Source of the DNA: Colius striatus
Lineage: Eukaryota; Chordata; Aves; Coliiformes; Coliidae
Length of the DNA: 64,000 nucleotides
Direction: 5' to 3'
NCBI RefSeq assembly: GCF_028858725.1
Contig: NC_084763.1
Coordinates: forward strand, 9,936,001-10,000,000
In this document: in pieces, positions 37,201 to 52,200 of the stretch
How positions within the stretch are numbered: the stretch's first letter is position 1
How the letters are laid out: each line of letters opens with the position of its first letter
The notes under the pieces: generated by a model
The model's database searches: none
What the model was told of the DNA's origin: nothing
Seen by the model: the letters and a program-made list of their open reading frames with translations, nothing else
Program-made: the position numbers and the translations under genes

Positions 37201-40200
37201 GCATTGCCCCATGTAGGTTAGATGGGCAATTCTTCAGAGTAAACCAGTAGTTACTGACACATACCAACTGTTTACCACAGTGGGGCTGCATGTTACCATC
37301 ATGTAGCATTACAAACAGTATATAAGTATATATATGGGAGAAAAGTGGAGTGCATGGGTGCATGCATTCATCCCTGTCAAGACATACACTCACGCTTCCC
37401 ACCTGCCCTAGGAACAAACACCTGCCAGAGACTGTACTTACATGTTTTGTAGTAACCTACTGCTCATTTGGAGTAGGGTGACCCAAACTACTAGCCACTT
37501 CTGAAAAACTGATGTCTTTATGAGTTACTAGGTATCAAGAACAACATATTTACCTTTGTGAAAATAGCCAGTGGCATACCATACTGGTCCTCTTCTAACC
37601 CAGATATCAGTCCTGGAACAAGCACCGTGTGTCCTGTATTTGCTTGGGGCTGCACAGTAATTGGAAGGCTTTCTGAGCTCATGCCTGTGCTTGGAAGATT
37701 TTCAGCCCGTTCTGGTGCTGTATTTTCACGTTCTCCTTCTTTCAAATTAGACTCCTCCAAAATGCTAGGATCTAAGGTCTCCCAGTCACTCTCGGAAGAC
37801 GCTGGAGAAGCGTGGGAAGGAACTTTCAGGTGCTGCACAGTACCATTGGAGGATTGAGCTCCATTACAAGTCTTCTCTGATTGGGAAAAAGGCACATTTG
37901 CTTTTTGACCCTCTCGTGTATGGTTTCCTGCCATCTTCCTGCCTCCTTTTCCCATTCCTAAGCTTGGATTTGAAGCATCAGCAGCAGACACAGAAATAGA
38001 GTCATCTAACCGTGGCGTATTTTCCTGCAAGCCCGCATCCTCTGATATGCTCTTTCTTGGCCTATACTGTGAGCAGTCAGTAAGACCATGTTCAATCATA
38101 CCTGGAAAGTGACAGCACATGTGAGTATCAGCACCCCATTAGAAATTTAAGTGATGTTTGTTACAGAAAATGAACAAAGTAACTCATGTGCATAGTGGAA
38201 ATAATTTATTTTAAAACATTGCCTTGGGGAGAGGGACAGTGTTAAAAAAAACACCAAAAACCAAACACTTTATCTCTTAAAGAACCTGCCTCAAGTTATT
38301 TCCCTTGAGAAGACTGGTTAGAAGTTAAGAATCAGCAAGGTTAAGGAATTGGGGTGAGGAATGGGATTGTTGTTTTTTGTTGGTTGTTTTGGGTTTTGGT
38401 TTATTTTTCCTTTTTAGAGAGCCAATGTAGAAGGAAGAGAGAGGTTTGTAACTTGACAGGAATGTGTGACCTATTCAGAGTCCCATTTCTGTTACCTACA
38501 GGCAATACAGAAGATAGAGTGGCTCTGATTAAGCACAACAAATAACTCAGAGTGCAAGTAGTAAGTATTAGATGTATATGTAGTACACAGACATGTATAA
38601 AAGCCACCCATTTTTCAGGCAACATATCAACATAATTCTATTGTCACATAGTTGTTTTCCAAATAAAACAGTACAGTCAGTCTCAGTTATCACCAGCAAG
38701 CATACAAAAAGAAGTCCAAACTTCTCTTACCAGGAAAAAGTGATAGGACAGTCATCAGAGCTCCCACCAACCTATTTACTGGAGAAATATAAAACAGCAC
38801 CTGGTGGCAGAAGGGAGGGGGGTGGGGGGAAGAGAGTGCATGAGAGGAAAGGACAATTAGAGAAGAGGAGAGAATGAGAAAAATAAAAATCACACTTAAG
38901 CCTCACAAAGTCAGAACACACAAACTATTCAAGACATTGCTTTTATGTTCTTGTAGAAAGTCTGTTTACCAACAAAAGCTCTAGCAACAGTTCAAAGTAA
39001 ATATTTAAATCCATCTATTCTATCATTATATTTTATAATATTTGTAACAGATACTTGTCAGTCATTCAGATGCTTCTGTCAGTCACTCATTTTTTTTTTC
39101 CCCTAATTGCTCCAGTTACCAAATGACTGACAGAAAAAAGTTGTTTCTGGCACGATACATGAATTCTTGTTCATTTGTAGTACATTAAATTCTCTGCTAT
39201 AAATCAAAGATGACAAATAATCTCCATCCCAGAATTCTAACAAAAACCTATGCAAAAACACCTAAGAAAACATGTTAAAGACAAGCAGATAAATGGAAAC
39301 TAGGATAAATGCAGCATGCCTTCATTACAGGCATGTCTCTACAATTAAAAAAGGTAAGATTGTTTTGAAACAGAAAACAGGACTGATATTAACTTTAGTA
39401 AAGCACTTAAGGCATAACATGGAAAACAGAACCTGTTTAATTAAATCAGAGAGACTGGGATTAGTAAATTACTTAGGAATTCAGAAGGAGGGTGTCAAAG
39501 GCTAGCAAAGAAAGAACAAACAAGGCAGACTGAGTTTTACTACTGTAGTTGCTTCAGGGAGGAGGAAAGAAAAGGAAACCAATAAACAATCAACCCAAAC
39601 GAAAACAAAATACCCCAAAAGCCAACTTGTTTAACAAGGCTATTTCTACATCTTCAATGTAGAAAATACTAGCAAAAATTACATAAGCATTACAAGGAAA
39701 TGAACAATGCAAAGGAACACAGAATGATCTAACTTCAGGACTTTGCAGACCAGTTTAATAGGTTATGGTGACATTGAAACTGCAAGTTTGAAGACCTAGA
39801 CTTACTAAAAGACTTCTGCTGTAAGCTAGGAAGACATTTTAGGTTAATGAGTGATGAATAACTCATATTCCACCAGTATTTGCAAGTCTACAAGCCAGTG
39901 AATTGATGGAATCAAGAAAAAACGTCATTATTTAATGATACCTCAGCTAGAAATAGACTGTATATTATCTTGTACAAATGTTTCTTTTTGCTATAATCTG
40001 AGTTCAGCCTGACCTAACAGGTACAGCTCTTTACATTGTGTCCTGCAGGTGTTCGGGCAATTCAGGTCTGAAGAGCACTTCTAGCACTCGTTTCCTATTT
40101 GCATTATGTGTATCCTTTCCTATCTTATTACAGTATGTTAAGTTTCTCCACTCTTAATCCCATTTTACTTACTCTGTCTGGGATAGCTATTAAGGCAGAG

Positions 40201-43200
40201 CATTGACAGAAGACATGGACAAAACAGAAGCTGAGACAAACTTATACACCAATAAACAGCAGTTATTTTAGCATAATTTCCCAATTTATATATGGATGAA
40301 AAGTTGTTGATACAACTTCAGATAATTTATTTTTCACTAGTATACTCTACATAGCTTCGTATGAACAAAGTAACAACTGCATTTCTATTTCAATTACCTC
40401 CCTCAGCCTACAAACATTACCTTTTTCTCTAGAAGAATCAATTTAAAAAGGATCAAGACCTGAAAAGACACAAAAAGGTAAAACATGGTGAGTGAACCAG
40501 TGCCATTTATCAAAAACACTGTGCAAGCTTATTCAAGATTTTATATTAATGGCTGCATAACTGTCAAATACATTTGCCCAGTGAAAATCATTGTTCCAAC
40601 ACCCTTTCTCCACCTGAGCACTCATTTTAAGATAGCATTTGAGATGCACAAAGAAAAACCTGCACAAGCAAGAATCATGTCATTTCGATCATAAAAAGCC
40701 TGTGAGAAAGAACATGTTGTGTACTTCCAGAACTTTGAGAAACAGTAAACTGCATAAACATAAAAAAAGAGTTCCTCCATGGAAATACAGAATATAATTC
40801 AGCAAAGAATCAAGAACATTCACACCACCTCATTTTAGGCACCTACAGATGAGACATTTACATCAGAAGTGTCTGTCCAGACTCCCTACACTCAGAAGAA
40901 AAACACGAGCACTTCTGGAGCATGACCAGCAGACACCTCAAGTTAAAGAAAATAAGTTCTACCCCAAAAATGTACTAAGCAAGTGCACATATCACCATGA
41001 AATCCAGATTCTTGAACTTGTTACCTTGATGCCTCTCAGTTAATAAAAGATTCTAAATGCTACTTGCACCTTAACTACAGGATAGACAATTTCAGTAGTC
41101 ACTAGGAAAAAGAGCTGCAAGTTCCCTCAGGTTCTGTGTGGCAGAAGCCACAAACATTACAATATACAGGAAAAAATGCTCCAAGTTGTGTCTGCATGGA
41201 CTTCAGCAATATTCTTTTACCACAGTCATGTAATGAGAGGTGGGAAACAGAAATAAGACTGTAACTGAGATACCACTTGCACTCTGGGACAGGACTAAAG
41301 ATGTCACACAAACCTAGAAATCTCCAAGGAATCCAGCAAACAAGCAAAACCTCTGCCTGGAACTTACTTTCACTGAAGTTACGTAGGCAGAAGAGGAAGG
41401 GAAATCAGGAGGCTGTAAGCAGAAGTACTTAAGAAACATCCTTCTCACCCCTAGCTCAGGTATGTCTAGACAAGTTTATTTTTCAGTTCCTTACAATGCA
41501 TTTTACTCCACGACATGAGTGCTGTAGTTTATATATCCATCAGAGAACACCTACCTTGTGTCTGAAGTGAAGGACAAGATCCCGAGGAGACAGACCTGAG
41601 ATACCAAAAAGAGAGCAATTATTAGAGTTTAATAACTAGTAGAGATACTAACTTGTCACCATTCTTTGGAGGAAGGGGACATTCATTATGAATTCTATGT
41701 GAACTGGGTTATTTCAATAGCAGAACTCAAAAAAAATTTTGTGCTTGAGTTAAATCTACAATAGACACTCATAACATGAATAGTCATGCTCTGTTACTCC
41801 TGTTAGCTGCCACACAGCATTATGGAATCACCAGAGTAAATACTACACTGTGGATTCAGAAATGAAATAGTCAGAATCAATTGGAAGATATCCCAAGTAA
41901 CAAGCAGATCAAAGTCGGAGCGCCCTATACCATCATATAGTTCCATATAAACTGTCTCCCAAAAACAGCCAAGCAGTTGCTTTTCAGACTGTTAGGTCAA
42001 GAGGTAACACAGCTTTCACCCTACAACTGACTCCTATTGACATTTATTTAAATCCATTAATAAAGCAATGCATAAGAGAATACTGTGCAGGCACATAGAC
42101 CTCTGGTGCTTAATCTGTTAATGGGCATAAACAAATTGGCTCAGGAAGAGAACATGCTGATTAGAGTAACATTATCTCTGCTGCTTGTACAACAAAAAGT
42201 CACTTACCAAGATAAACTTGTGACCCTTCTAACAAAGTACTGCCCAAGGAACTATTCATATGATCATAAAGTTCCTGTAAAAATTAGAAGGAAAAAAAAC
42301 CCAGAAGCTGTTAATGGTGCACGGTCACACAAAATCCAGAATAAATCAAATTCATCTATTCAAGGTTTTATTCCAGAAAGACAGTAAAATTTTACTACTG
42401 GAGTCAATGGAGATAGAGACTGACAATCATGCTCATTGTCACATTTCAGATATGGGTAGTTCATTTAGTTTCCACTGAGTGATTACAAGAGCTGAATAAC
42501 TGAATGACCTTTGCAAATACAATATCTGAGCACTAATCGAAACCATTGCAGTTCACAGCCGTACACTGAAAGCTCGGTCCCGGGTGGCTATTGCTTAAAA
42601 GTTACCTTTAGAATTGATATTTTTGAGAAGTCTTTTTCTTCAAAATACGCATGTGTAATGAGTTGCAGCTTTGCCTGAAGTAACCCATACAAAGGCTTGG
42701 AAGAAAAACAAACACAAAAGCAAGTGAAAAAAACTTATTTAGTCACTCATTTTTAACTTCAATCTTCTCCCATTCTTATCTTGCAATACAGACGTATCAT
42801 ACAGAGTTCATGGAGGGGAAGTCCTTACTTCCTAACTGAAGTACTCTGACTCCAGTAAAAGTCTTTTCTTCAGCTTTAAGCACAGGAAGAATTTCTGTTC
42901 CCTGCCTGGTGACTAGTAGCTTTTTCTAAACAGGTAGAAACACAAAATGTTTCTTCAAAACAAGGGTAGCTGTACACGTGACTATCAGAATCTCTTTCAC
43001 AGTTGTCAATAGCCACTCTCTCCAGTTATTATAATGGCCAAACCCCTCGATCCTACTACAAGAAATACAGGTAGCAGCACTTAAGAATAATCAAAAGTGC
43101 AAATAGATATCCCAGACCCTGACAACAGGCAGACATTTTTACAATTACTCTTACAAGGAGATACCAATTCAAGGCAGCTCACTCAAATGCCACAACCTTC

Positions 43201-46200
43201 CAATTCAATTTGACTTCAGTGTTTTGTTACCCTTAGCAATTTAAAGACAGATGTTTGGAACCAAAAGTTCCAAATAAGAATATGGAAACCAAATAATTTT
43301 TTACTATGTTACTTGAAAGCATTGAGAGTTAACCAAACATCCTTACCAGCCGACTGAGAACACAGACACTCTTCTGTACTGTCTCTCGGGTGATGTCTGC
43401 TTGTCGTACTTTTAACACCTAGGAAACAGAAGGATTGCAGTACTGTTACCCACACACAACAACTTCAAAAAGATTTCTTTCATGGCTCAAGTTGCCACAT
43501 ATCACCCTGCTATTTAAACAAAATCCTAAACCTGACTGCCTTCAATGGTGGAATATCCAAATCATGCAACAGTATGCCCATATCTAGTAAAAATGGTCAT
43601 AGCGTTGGTACGTCAGACTTGTGTTCACATCTCACTGTGCACAGCAAAGATCCCCTTACAGCTGTGATCATAGGCAGAGGACTGTTTAAAAGACACTAGC
43701 ACGAGAAAAAAGGCAATAGGCCTGGAAAAGGCAATAGCATTTGACCTGGTAATATAAAAGAAGCCACAACACGTCACTCTAATGTTGTCTGCAAAATGGA
43801 CCAGGTTTAAAAGTCCTTGCCTAGAAATTCCTTGCTTTATAGTTGAGGATTTTCACTGAGCCACACATAAAACAGAGGAGGTATCATCACACTGTCATAA
43901 TCAATGACATTCTCAGTTAGACCTAAGAGTTTCAGCACTTAACAGAAGACCTAGAAAGCGGGAGGGGTGGGGGAGGTGTTGCACAGAAATACAGTCAAGT
44001 GATTAACTTCATTGTACAAACCAAAATGTGTGGACTGCAGCCCACACATCAAAAAGACAGATGGAAGGAGTGCTAGAGCTCTCATATGAAACACATTGCT
44101 TTATATTCTATTTGTTCATTTAAAACATTTATCTTCTTAATTGGTTACTGAACTACATAAACTGGAACCAAGAGAATAATAAAGCCAAGTTATTGCATAG
44201 TTAGATAGAGCAAGACTCCAAATCACAGAATACTGTGAAGACTGGCTGCAAAGATAATGAGTAAACTAAAATCAACATGGAGTTAGTTCAACAGAAAAAG
44301 GAATTAAAGTCTTCACATGTAAAATTTCTCCTACAGCATACACAGGAAACTGAAATATAATCAAGTATGAACGGTAAAACATAATTTCATTTGTATCTTC
44401 TAAATAAAAGACATGTAAAATGCAAATCCACATGACACTCCAAATTCATGGCATTTCATTGGAAAAAGGGAGTAATTTGTAAAGAAATTAGTAATAAATT
44501 TCTCAATTCTAAGTGCATAGATCATACAATCTTTACTACTTTTGAAAATATGGGTAGATTCTAGTAGATCAAGTACGTAATTTTCTCAGTGTGATGAGGT
44601 GCACACTTTAACTGTCATGAATTGTTCAGCTTGACCACTCAAAGTTGACTAGCAGTAAGCAACTACAATGAATGGGAAGATTCTAGTCTACTCTGCAAAT
44701 GTACATTTGGCAAAGGAAGTGGATTAGGAGAAAGATCCCAGGAAATACACTAAAATTCTTCCTAGGCACACACACTGCAGAAATTTCATCTTTTTCCACC
44801 CAAGAGGCCTACTTTCTGGAAATACAACTTGGCACCCCAACAGATTGTCAGCTTCATTTTGCTACTTGATGCTGATACCTGGATTATCTCTCAAGATCCA
44901 AAACATACCTTTCAATTGCCTTGCACATTTCAGGAGATCACAATATGCTTGCTGATGTAAGGGAAAAATAGCTCCCAAGTTCTGTGGCTACCTACTGTGC
45001 ACATTCTCATAGATTCTTAAAGTAAGCTGATCATGCAGTTTGATAGTTGGTATAATGCAAGCCACTGAAATTTAGGGCTGTTAATGCATCCAGCCTAGTA
45101 TTTCATTAAAAAAAGTCATAACTTGAATAGTTACCTTTGCTTCAATCTGCCTATAGCACGAGACTCCATATACTGTGGTTTGATCCCCGCATCTCGGTGG
45201 CAAATGGAAAAACACGGTATCTATGAAAAAGAACAGGCTGTTTTAGAAGTCACTAAGAAGAGTTTAGTATCTTTATTTTCAGCACCACTTACTTATAAAA
45301 AGTTTACTGCTGATAATCCTGGCACACTTATTTCACGAGATTTGAAAAAGAAAAAAAGTAATTTGTAAAGCTATGCCTGCACCTGAACTAGTTTCCAAAT
45401 TCATAGAATCTCAGAATGGTAGGGGTTGGAAGGGACCTTCATAGATCATCTACTCCAATTCCCTTGCTAAAGCAGGTCCACCTAGATCAGGTTGTACAGT
45501 AACACGTCCAGGTGGGTTTTGAAAACCTCCAGAGAAGGAGACTCCACACTCTCTCTGGGCAGCCTGTGCCAGGGCTCCCTCACCTGAACTCCAAAGAAGT
45601 TTTTTCTTATGTTAAAGTGGAACTTTTTGTGTTCCAGCTTTTGTCCATTACCCTGTGTCTTGTCACTGGAGACCACAGAAAAAAGTGATGTCCCAACCTC
45701 CTGACACCCACCACTTAGATATTTGTAAATATTAATGAGACCTCCCCTCAGTCTCCTCCAGACTAAACAGCCCCAGTTCCCGCAGCCTTTCCTCACAAGG
45801 AAGATGCTCCAGTCCCCTGATCATCTTGGTGACCCTGCGCTGGACTCTCTCCAGCAGTTCCCTGATCCTCTTGAGCTGGGAAGCCCAGAACTGAACAAAG
45901 GACTCCAGATGAGGCCTCACCAGTGCAGAGAAGAGGGGGAGAAGAACCTCCCTTGACCTGCTGGCCACACTCTTCTTGATGCATCCCAGGATGTCATTGG
46001 CCTTCTTGGCCACGAGGGCACATTGCTGGCTCATGTTTAGCTTACTATCAATCAGGACTCTCAGTTCTCTCTCTGCAGAGCTGCTCTCCAGCAGGTCAAC
46101 CCCCAGCCTGTACTGGTGCATGGGGTTGTTCCTTCCCAGATGCAGGACTCTGCACTTGCCCTTGTTGAACCTCACGAGGTTCCTCTCTGCCCAACTCTCA

Positions 46201-49200
46201 AGCTGATCGAGACCTCACTGAATGGCAGCACAGCCTTCTGGGGAATGAGCCAGTCATGGAAGAGTCTCCAGCTGTGCTAATATGGATATTTTGACAATAG
46301 TCTCATGTTCAGCCTGATCAAGCTCCTGTAAGCCCACTGAAAGCAGGCACACTGCTTTCGCACTTCAGTATGAAGGAGCAAAGACAAGGTGTATAGTTGG
46401 AGTGTGATGCCACTAGGATGTAAATCCAATGAATATGGGAGAAAAAAACAACAGAGGACAGCTACAGTTGAAAGATTAGAGCAGCTGCTAGCACTACCGA
46501 GGTTGATATCCACACACCAGCACCACTATGCTAACAAAAAGGATTTGTGAGTCCTTGTCTCACACAAAACAATTACTGTCTCTGTGCAGGTGTGACAAAA
46601 GAAAAAAAATCTCTTACACATGACCAGAGAAGAGATATTGTGGCTTGAGATACACACACACTCATACACACACTTGCTACTACTGCAAAAAAAGTTGCTA
46701 CATCCTGAGTAAAGAAGAGGATATTATAACCATGGTTAATTGTCTTTCAAAACATGATTGAAATCTGTTTTGAAACCAATAATGGATTTGTTTGCCTCAC
46801 AGTAACAAAATGAACAGTAGAGACAATCCCATATGCATGAAGTCCAACAGAAAGAGTGACTGTTTCTAACAAAGCTTACTCCCTTTAACAAGTTTCATTA
46901 TGTTATGAAGATCACTCAGGGTTTTAAAAAGCCTTTAAGACTACTTCTCACACTAAATCATCCCCTTGGTGAAAATGCAACTATCAATGGGAATTAGTTT
47001 AAAACTTAAAAAAATAATCTAGTAAATTTGCAGTAAATGTTACATAACTATGATCTGAAACATATTTGTTTCAAGTTCATGTGTACTCTTGCCTATAAAA
47101 CACAAGGCTGTATATCAGTTTTCTTGCCATGCCTTTTTTTTTAATGTCTTTTTTTTTCTCACCAAAAATATACATTGATAATATTTTAGTGCTGCAATAA
47201 AAATGCTTCAAGTTTAGCATTAACTGGGATGGTACTGAGCCAAGAGAGAAAAGGTAAGGGCAGCTGTATAGGATATTCCTAGCTTTGAATGTAGCCTGCT
47301 TCTTGTTAAGTATTTAACAATGCAGAAATTGAACAAAAATTATGACTCAGAGCAGAATCAGAGACTCTTAACTGCTGCTAGAAAGGGGATTACTTTGATG
47401 TCTTCCTTTGCTTCCAAATGAGGTCTCTGGAAACTGGAAAATTAGGAAACTAAGGACATTAAGTAAAAAAAAAAAAAAATAGTAGTATTAAAGAGTTTCT
47501 GTGATTTTGCTGCTTTAAGTGACTTCCTTGTTCACTGCTCTGTGGAAAAAAAGATGAAACAACTGAACATGCATATAAATGTCACAGCAATGCTTATTTG
47601 TCAGCAGTTCAATTCGAAGACATAATTGCAGTACTAAAAAACCCCAAGTCAGAGACTGCAGAGAACTTGATCTTAACACTGGAGCAAAGGAATCCTTTTA
47701 TCTTCATTCTGCTGACAAACACACTAAAGCTCTTGTTTCCACCCTTTACACTTGCTGGTTTTCAAAATATGTCATTCTACAGACATTGGATGACTTGAAG
47801 GTTATTCTAAGGATCTCTAAACTAGTAGAGGATTAAAAAAATCATAATGACTATATACCTTATACAGATGAGTTTTAGAACTTCAGTCTTCCCCTACCTC
47901 AAAACTGGATTAGATTTTACTCAAGACTTCATTCCTGCTTCAAAGAATTTCTGAGAAGCCTGGTAGCCTTGTTTTGTGCTAGGACTAAATGGAAGTAGTA
48001 TTTTATTGACATATGATTTCTTGATGTAGGAGGTACACCTTTATGATCTACTTTCACTCTAAACTCTGAAGCAATACACTGACAATGTATCTTGCAGCTT
48101 AAACAAAAAGTACAAGAAGTTTAATAGTGAAAAAAAAAATGTTGACCAACTGTTCAGATACCAGGATTTTTCTTTTGGTTGCAGGAGAAATAGTACATCA
48201 AACTTCCTCTCTCATTTCTTACCTTCTAGATAGTTGTGAGCACCATCCGGTAAGGCAAGAAATGGCAAGTATTTCCATTCCTCTGGTAAACTGTGGCTGT
48301 CATGTCCTTCTCCAGGCTTTAGAGGAGGATAGGAGAATTCAACCTAAGCAAACAAAACCAGAGGGGAGGCAAAGAGAGAATATATTACTGTTACCAAACA
48401 AGCAAGTCTCTGTGATTCAGCCTAGCACCTTTCCTTCAGGAATGGTAGGAAATACAGTTTTTCTTCCTACTAGCACCCTTTGTTTCTTTCTCCAAAGCAC
48501 CCATGGACTGGCTTGTGTGTGGTCTGACAGGCCATGGGCAGATTTGGCTTCCACAGTGTTTCCATCCAGCCTAGTATCTTTTCCTCACAAGAAAGAGGAA
48601 ACGGATCTTCACACAGAAAACATCACCAAGCAGCTGAACACCTTCTCCATCTGCTGCTGTCAGCAGGAGTCATTGTTGGGGTACATATTTCTCAAAATCA
48701 GATTTGGCTTTTCAGTCTCTCAAGTGCCCATGACTATGTAACACATGCCAGCCTCTCTTTTACCCTACAGATGCTGAATGATATCAGAAACTACTCATGG
48801 TAAAATACTGCTTTTAAATATTTTTCATGTCCCTGACTGCAATGCATTCAACACACTGGTCTAAAGTACCTTGTTTGCCTTTCCACAAGAAATCCTGCTT
48901 TTCAATTTTGCCTTTCATTTATTTCTCAGTTACCTCTTTTTCCTAGAAACAGGGATAATCTTTCTATCCCTCCCACTGCACTACCTGTCTACCACATATC
49001 CTCCTCACCAGCATCTTCACAGTACTGTCCTTTCACCTTCTTTTCCCATGAGGATCTCTCTGGGTTTCCATCCACTTTCATGAGCTCATTTTTCAAGACA
49101 TGTACATCTTAAATTACTGAATAAAATCTCTTTTACACAAATTTATAAGTGAAAGAAACTGTTTCAAAACACTGCAACTTCTCTTGAAGAACATCTAGCT

Positions 49201-52200
49201 ATAAACTAGTGAGCTGTAAAATGTATACATGGAAAAAAACCCCCATGACATGGTAAGCATAGAAAAAAATCTTAATATTTGATGGATGATAAAATAAAAA
49301 CACTGTAAAGGATGAGAGTGCTGAAAAAGTGGGAAATAAATAAAAAAAGTGAAATTCTTCACTTTAACACATGGTGTCACTCTTTCTACAACTTCTAACA
49401 ACTTTGAAAAAAGCACAAAGGACAGGAAAACGCCCAAGAAATAAGCCTTGCTATTTGCTGTATCAATTCCTCACATTATTCCTCAATTCCTCCTAACTGT
49501 TCTTATTCCTCACATTATAAGAGAGCTCTTGAAAACATGCACAAAAAAATAAAGGTCCAGTGAATGACTGGAGCCTCAAGATGATGACAGTAATCCAGGA
49601 AGAATAATTAAGCACGGGGGAAAATAAAAGACATGCAATAGAAAAAAGAGTTAATTTGGGGAGAAGGAGGAGGAGGGGATACAGACCTTGATTTATAGTT
49701 GTTTATCAAGAATCTGCAGTCTTTTAAACAAAACATGCCAGTAGGCAAAGCAAAGAGCATCTGACTTCTAAAGGATAGCCAAACCCTGGAATTAGCATCC
49801 ACACAAGGAACAGAGAAATTGCCTGCTATTTAGTACACACGTGAATCCTAAGAAATCTCTGCTGTCCTTTTCAAATCACAGATAAGAAAATTGAAATGCT
49901 AGAAGCTTAATCTAAATATCTGCAATACAGAAGAGGACTGTACTATACAATTTGATGCTGTCCAGATTCAAACTGGCTGGCTGAAAACAGTGTTTACAGA
50001 ATCATTACTGGATTTGTCAGGAGTGAGCTTTGCAATAAATAAAGCACAACTCCTAAATTGTAAAACATAAACACTGACAGGGAATGTCTACACTAATGTC
50101 CTGAATTAGGTGTTTTATTTCAGTGCATGGCCAACAGAGGGGGGTTTAGATTCACCTCTGCTGGAGCTTCTTTCCATCAAATACAGAAGAAACCCTGGAT
50201 CCCTTGGATCTCATCAAGTGCCTTCAAAACATCATTCCTGACAGGGAAATACTGTAAGGACTTAAGACCATATTATTTACAGAATTACATTTGTATTTTG
50301 CATTCCAATCAAAATAATAAATTAGAAGACATATTTAAAGGAAAGAAGAATAATTCGAGCTGCATGAAAAACATGTATTCACTAAGGAATATTCCTTTTT
50401 AAGCCTTTTTAAAAAGCCAAGAGATTCCGCTACTGCATTCTTTTGGCAGAGTGAAATTTGATGAAAAACTACTTTGTTCTCGCTCACAACATGCTATCAA
50501 CACCTCAGCTGCTATCAGAAACTCCCAGCAACAGGGATTTCTGCAGGCTCTGTCTGTTCCAAATTCAACAAGCTGAACAGGCATTAGTGACACTGATGAC
50601 AACCTTGTTTTACATTATTCTGGAAATTATTTCGGAAATGTGTTTTAATACAAAGATTTCTGTATGCATGGGTGTGTATAAATGAGAGAGGATCACGGAA
50701 CTCAAAGCAGAATTAAGATTCCTTAAGTTCCCCTAAATAATGTGTTTTACTCATATACTTTATGACAGATGTGATTTGCATCCTGATGTATTATTTCTCC
50801 CCAAAAGGAACTACATAGGGAAATACCCTGGTTCCTAAGAAGAAATCACATTTGTGTAGTTTAACAAATGTCTGCTTGTAGAAGTATTGCCTCTCATAGA
50901 GGAGGCTGAAAGAGTGGAAGTAACAAAAAAGCAGGTTAAAAGAGAAAAATAAATTCAACAGGAAGGACAGCATGCAATGCCCTGGAAAATTTCCTTCCAC
51001 CCCCTCTTGACTTAAAGAGTTCTCAGTGATTCCAGCTCAAAGAGTTCAGTAATTTTTTTCCCCCACAAGTAGTACCTGCAGGTGAAATTCCTATCAGTTG
51101 ACTATATGTCAAAAAGCAAGATCTGGGAGCCATTCCTCCTAAGCATTCTCCAGAGACACAGAAAACAGACACCTGCAGAGGATGATTCATCTGATCTGTT
51201 TCTTTCCATTGTCTCTGAACAGAGCTAACTCAGATTTCGAAGTCTAACTTGCAGATGACTGAATTAATACAGATGAAACTCATCCTAACTGTTCCTTATC
51301 TTCTAGACATTCTGTTTGATTTCTACTGCTCAATTTGCAGACTTGGATTAATTGCAGTCAGGAATTGTTTGCTTAGAAAAAAAACCCCATTACTTCAAAT
51401 GAAAGTACTATAAGAACATTAAAAAAAACCCACAAACAAAAAACCAAACTCAAAACCAGAAAACCAAACTCCACAGTTCTTGAAAATATTGAGACTGAGC
51501 AGCACACATACACAAAAATGACCATGGAATACAAAGAATCTCACTCAGTCCTATCACTGCTGAGTTTTTGAACTACTAGAGCCTCAGTAAAATTCCTCTC
51601 TCAGTCTGTTTGTGCAAGCCATATAGCATGGGGCTCCTACTTAAGGTAACTTTAAAAAAAGCTTTTTTTCTCTCATCTTCCACTTTAAATGTAAGGGACT
51701 ATAGAAGAGACCTGTCTCACAGCTCTTTTTCTCTGTCTTCATTCTGTGAAGAGGGAGAAAGAGCTCATTTTTTATTTAAATATAATGGACTTTATGTAAA
51801 TCCTAAATATATGCATGTGGCACGCATAAACATGCACTTCAGTTTCCTGACTTGTAAATACCTAAAGGGTGAGTGTCAGGAGGTTGGGACATCCCTCTTT
51901 TCTATAGTAGATAGTAACAGGACAAGGGGTAATGGGATGAAGCTGGAACACAAAAAGTTCCATTTAAACATAAGAAAAAACTATTTCACCGTGAGAGTGA
52001 AGGAGCCCAGGCACAGGCTGCCCAGAGGGGTTGTGGAGGCTCCTTCCTTGGAGGTCTTCAAGACCAGTCTGGACATGTCCCTATGCAACCTGATCTAGGT
52101 GACCCTGCTTCCGCAGGGGGGTTGGACTAGATGATCTCTAAAGGTCCCTTCCAACCCCTACCATTCTATGATTCTATGATATGCATTACAAAAAAAATGC

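Larger units (their letters stand above)
28234..37553 (-). other. AVL9 introns 10-15
   Basis: Introns 28234-29083, 29173-31058, 31113-32054, 32173-33536, 33757-34563 and 34699-37553. All have GT/AG ends on the minus strand. They are A/T-rich, with one CR1 fragment (35250-35332) and one TA/CA microsatellite region (about 37014-37100). No nested gene is recognised. Confidence 0.85.
38102..48222 (-). other. AVL9 introns 2-9
   Basis: Introns 38102-38730, 38801-40420, 40460-41554, 41596-42207, 42275-42605, 42696-43346, 43419-45134 and 45221-48222. The last holds the longest CR1 copy of the window. Otherwise only A/T-rich unique-looking sequence is seen. Confidence 0.85.

Noticed and set aside
45482-46206. 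Apparent protein genes at 45.5-46.2 kb
   Set aside because: They are remnants of CR1 ORF2 (minus) and its antisense, not host genes.
48127-48741. 204-codon plus-strand open frame
   Set aside because: It lies antisense over AVL9 exon 2, which has clear homology on the minus strand; no similarity of its own.
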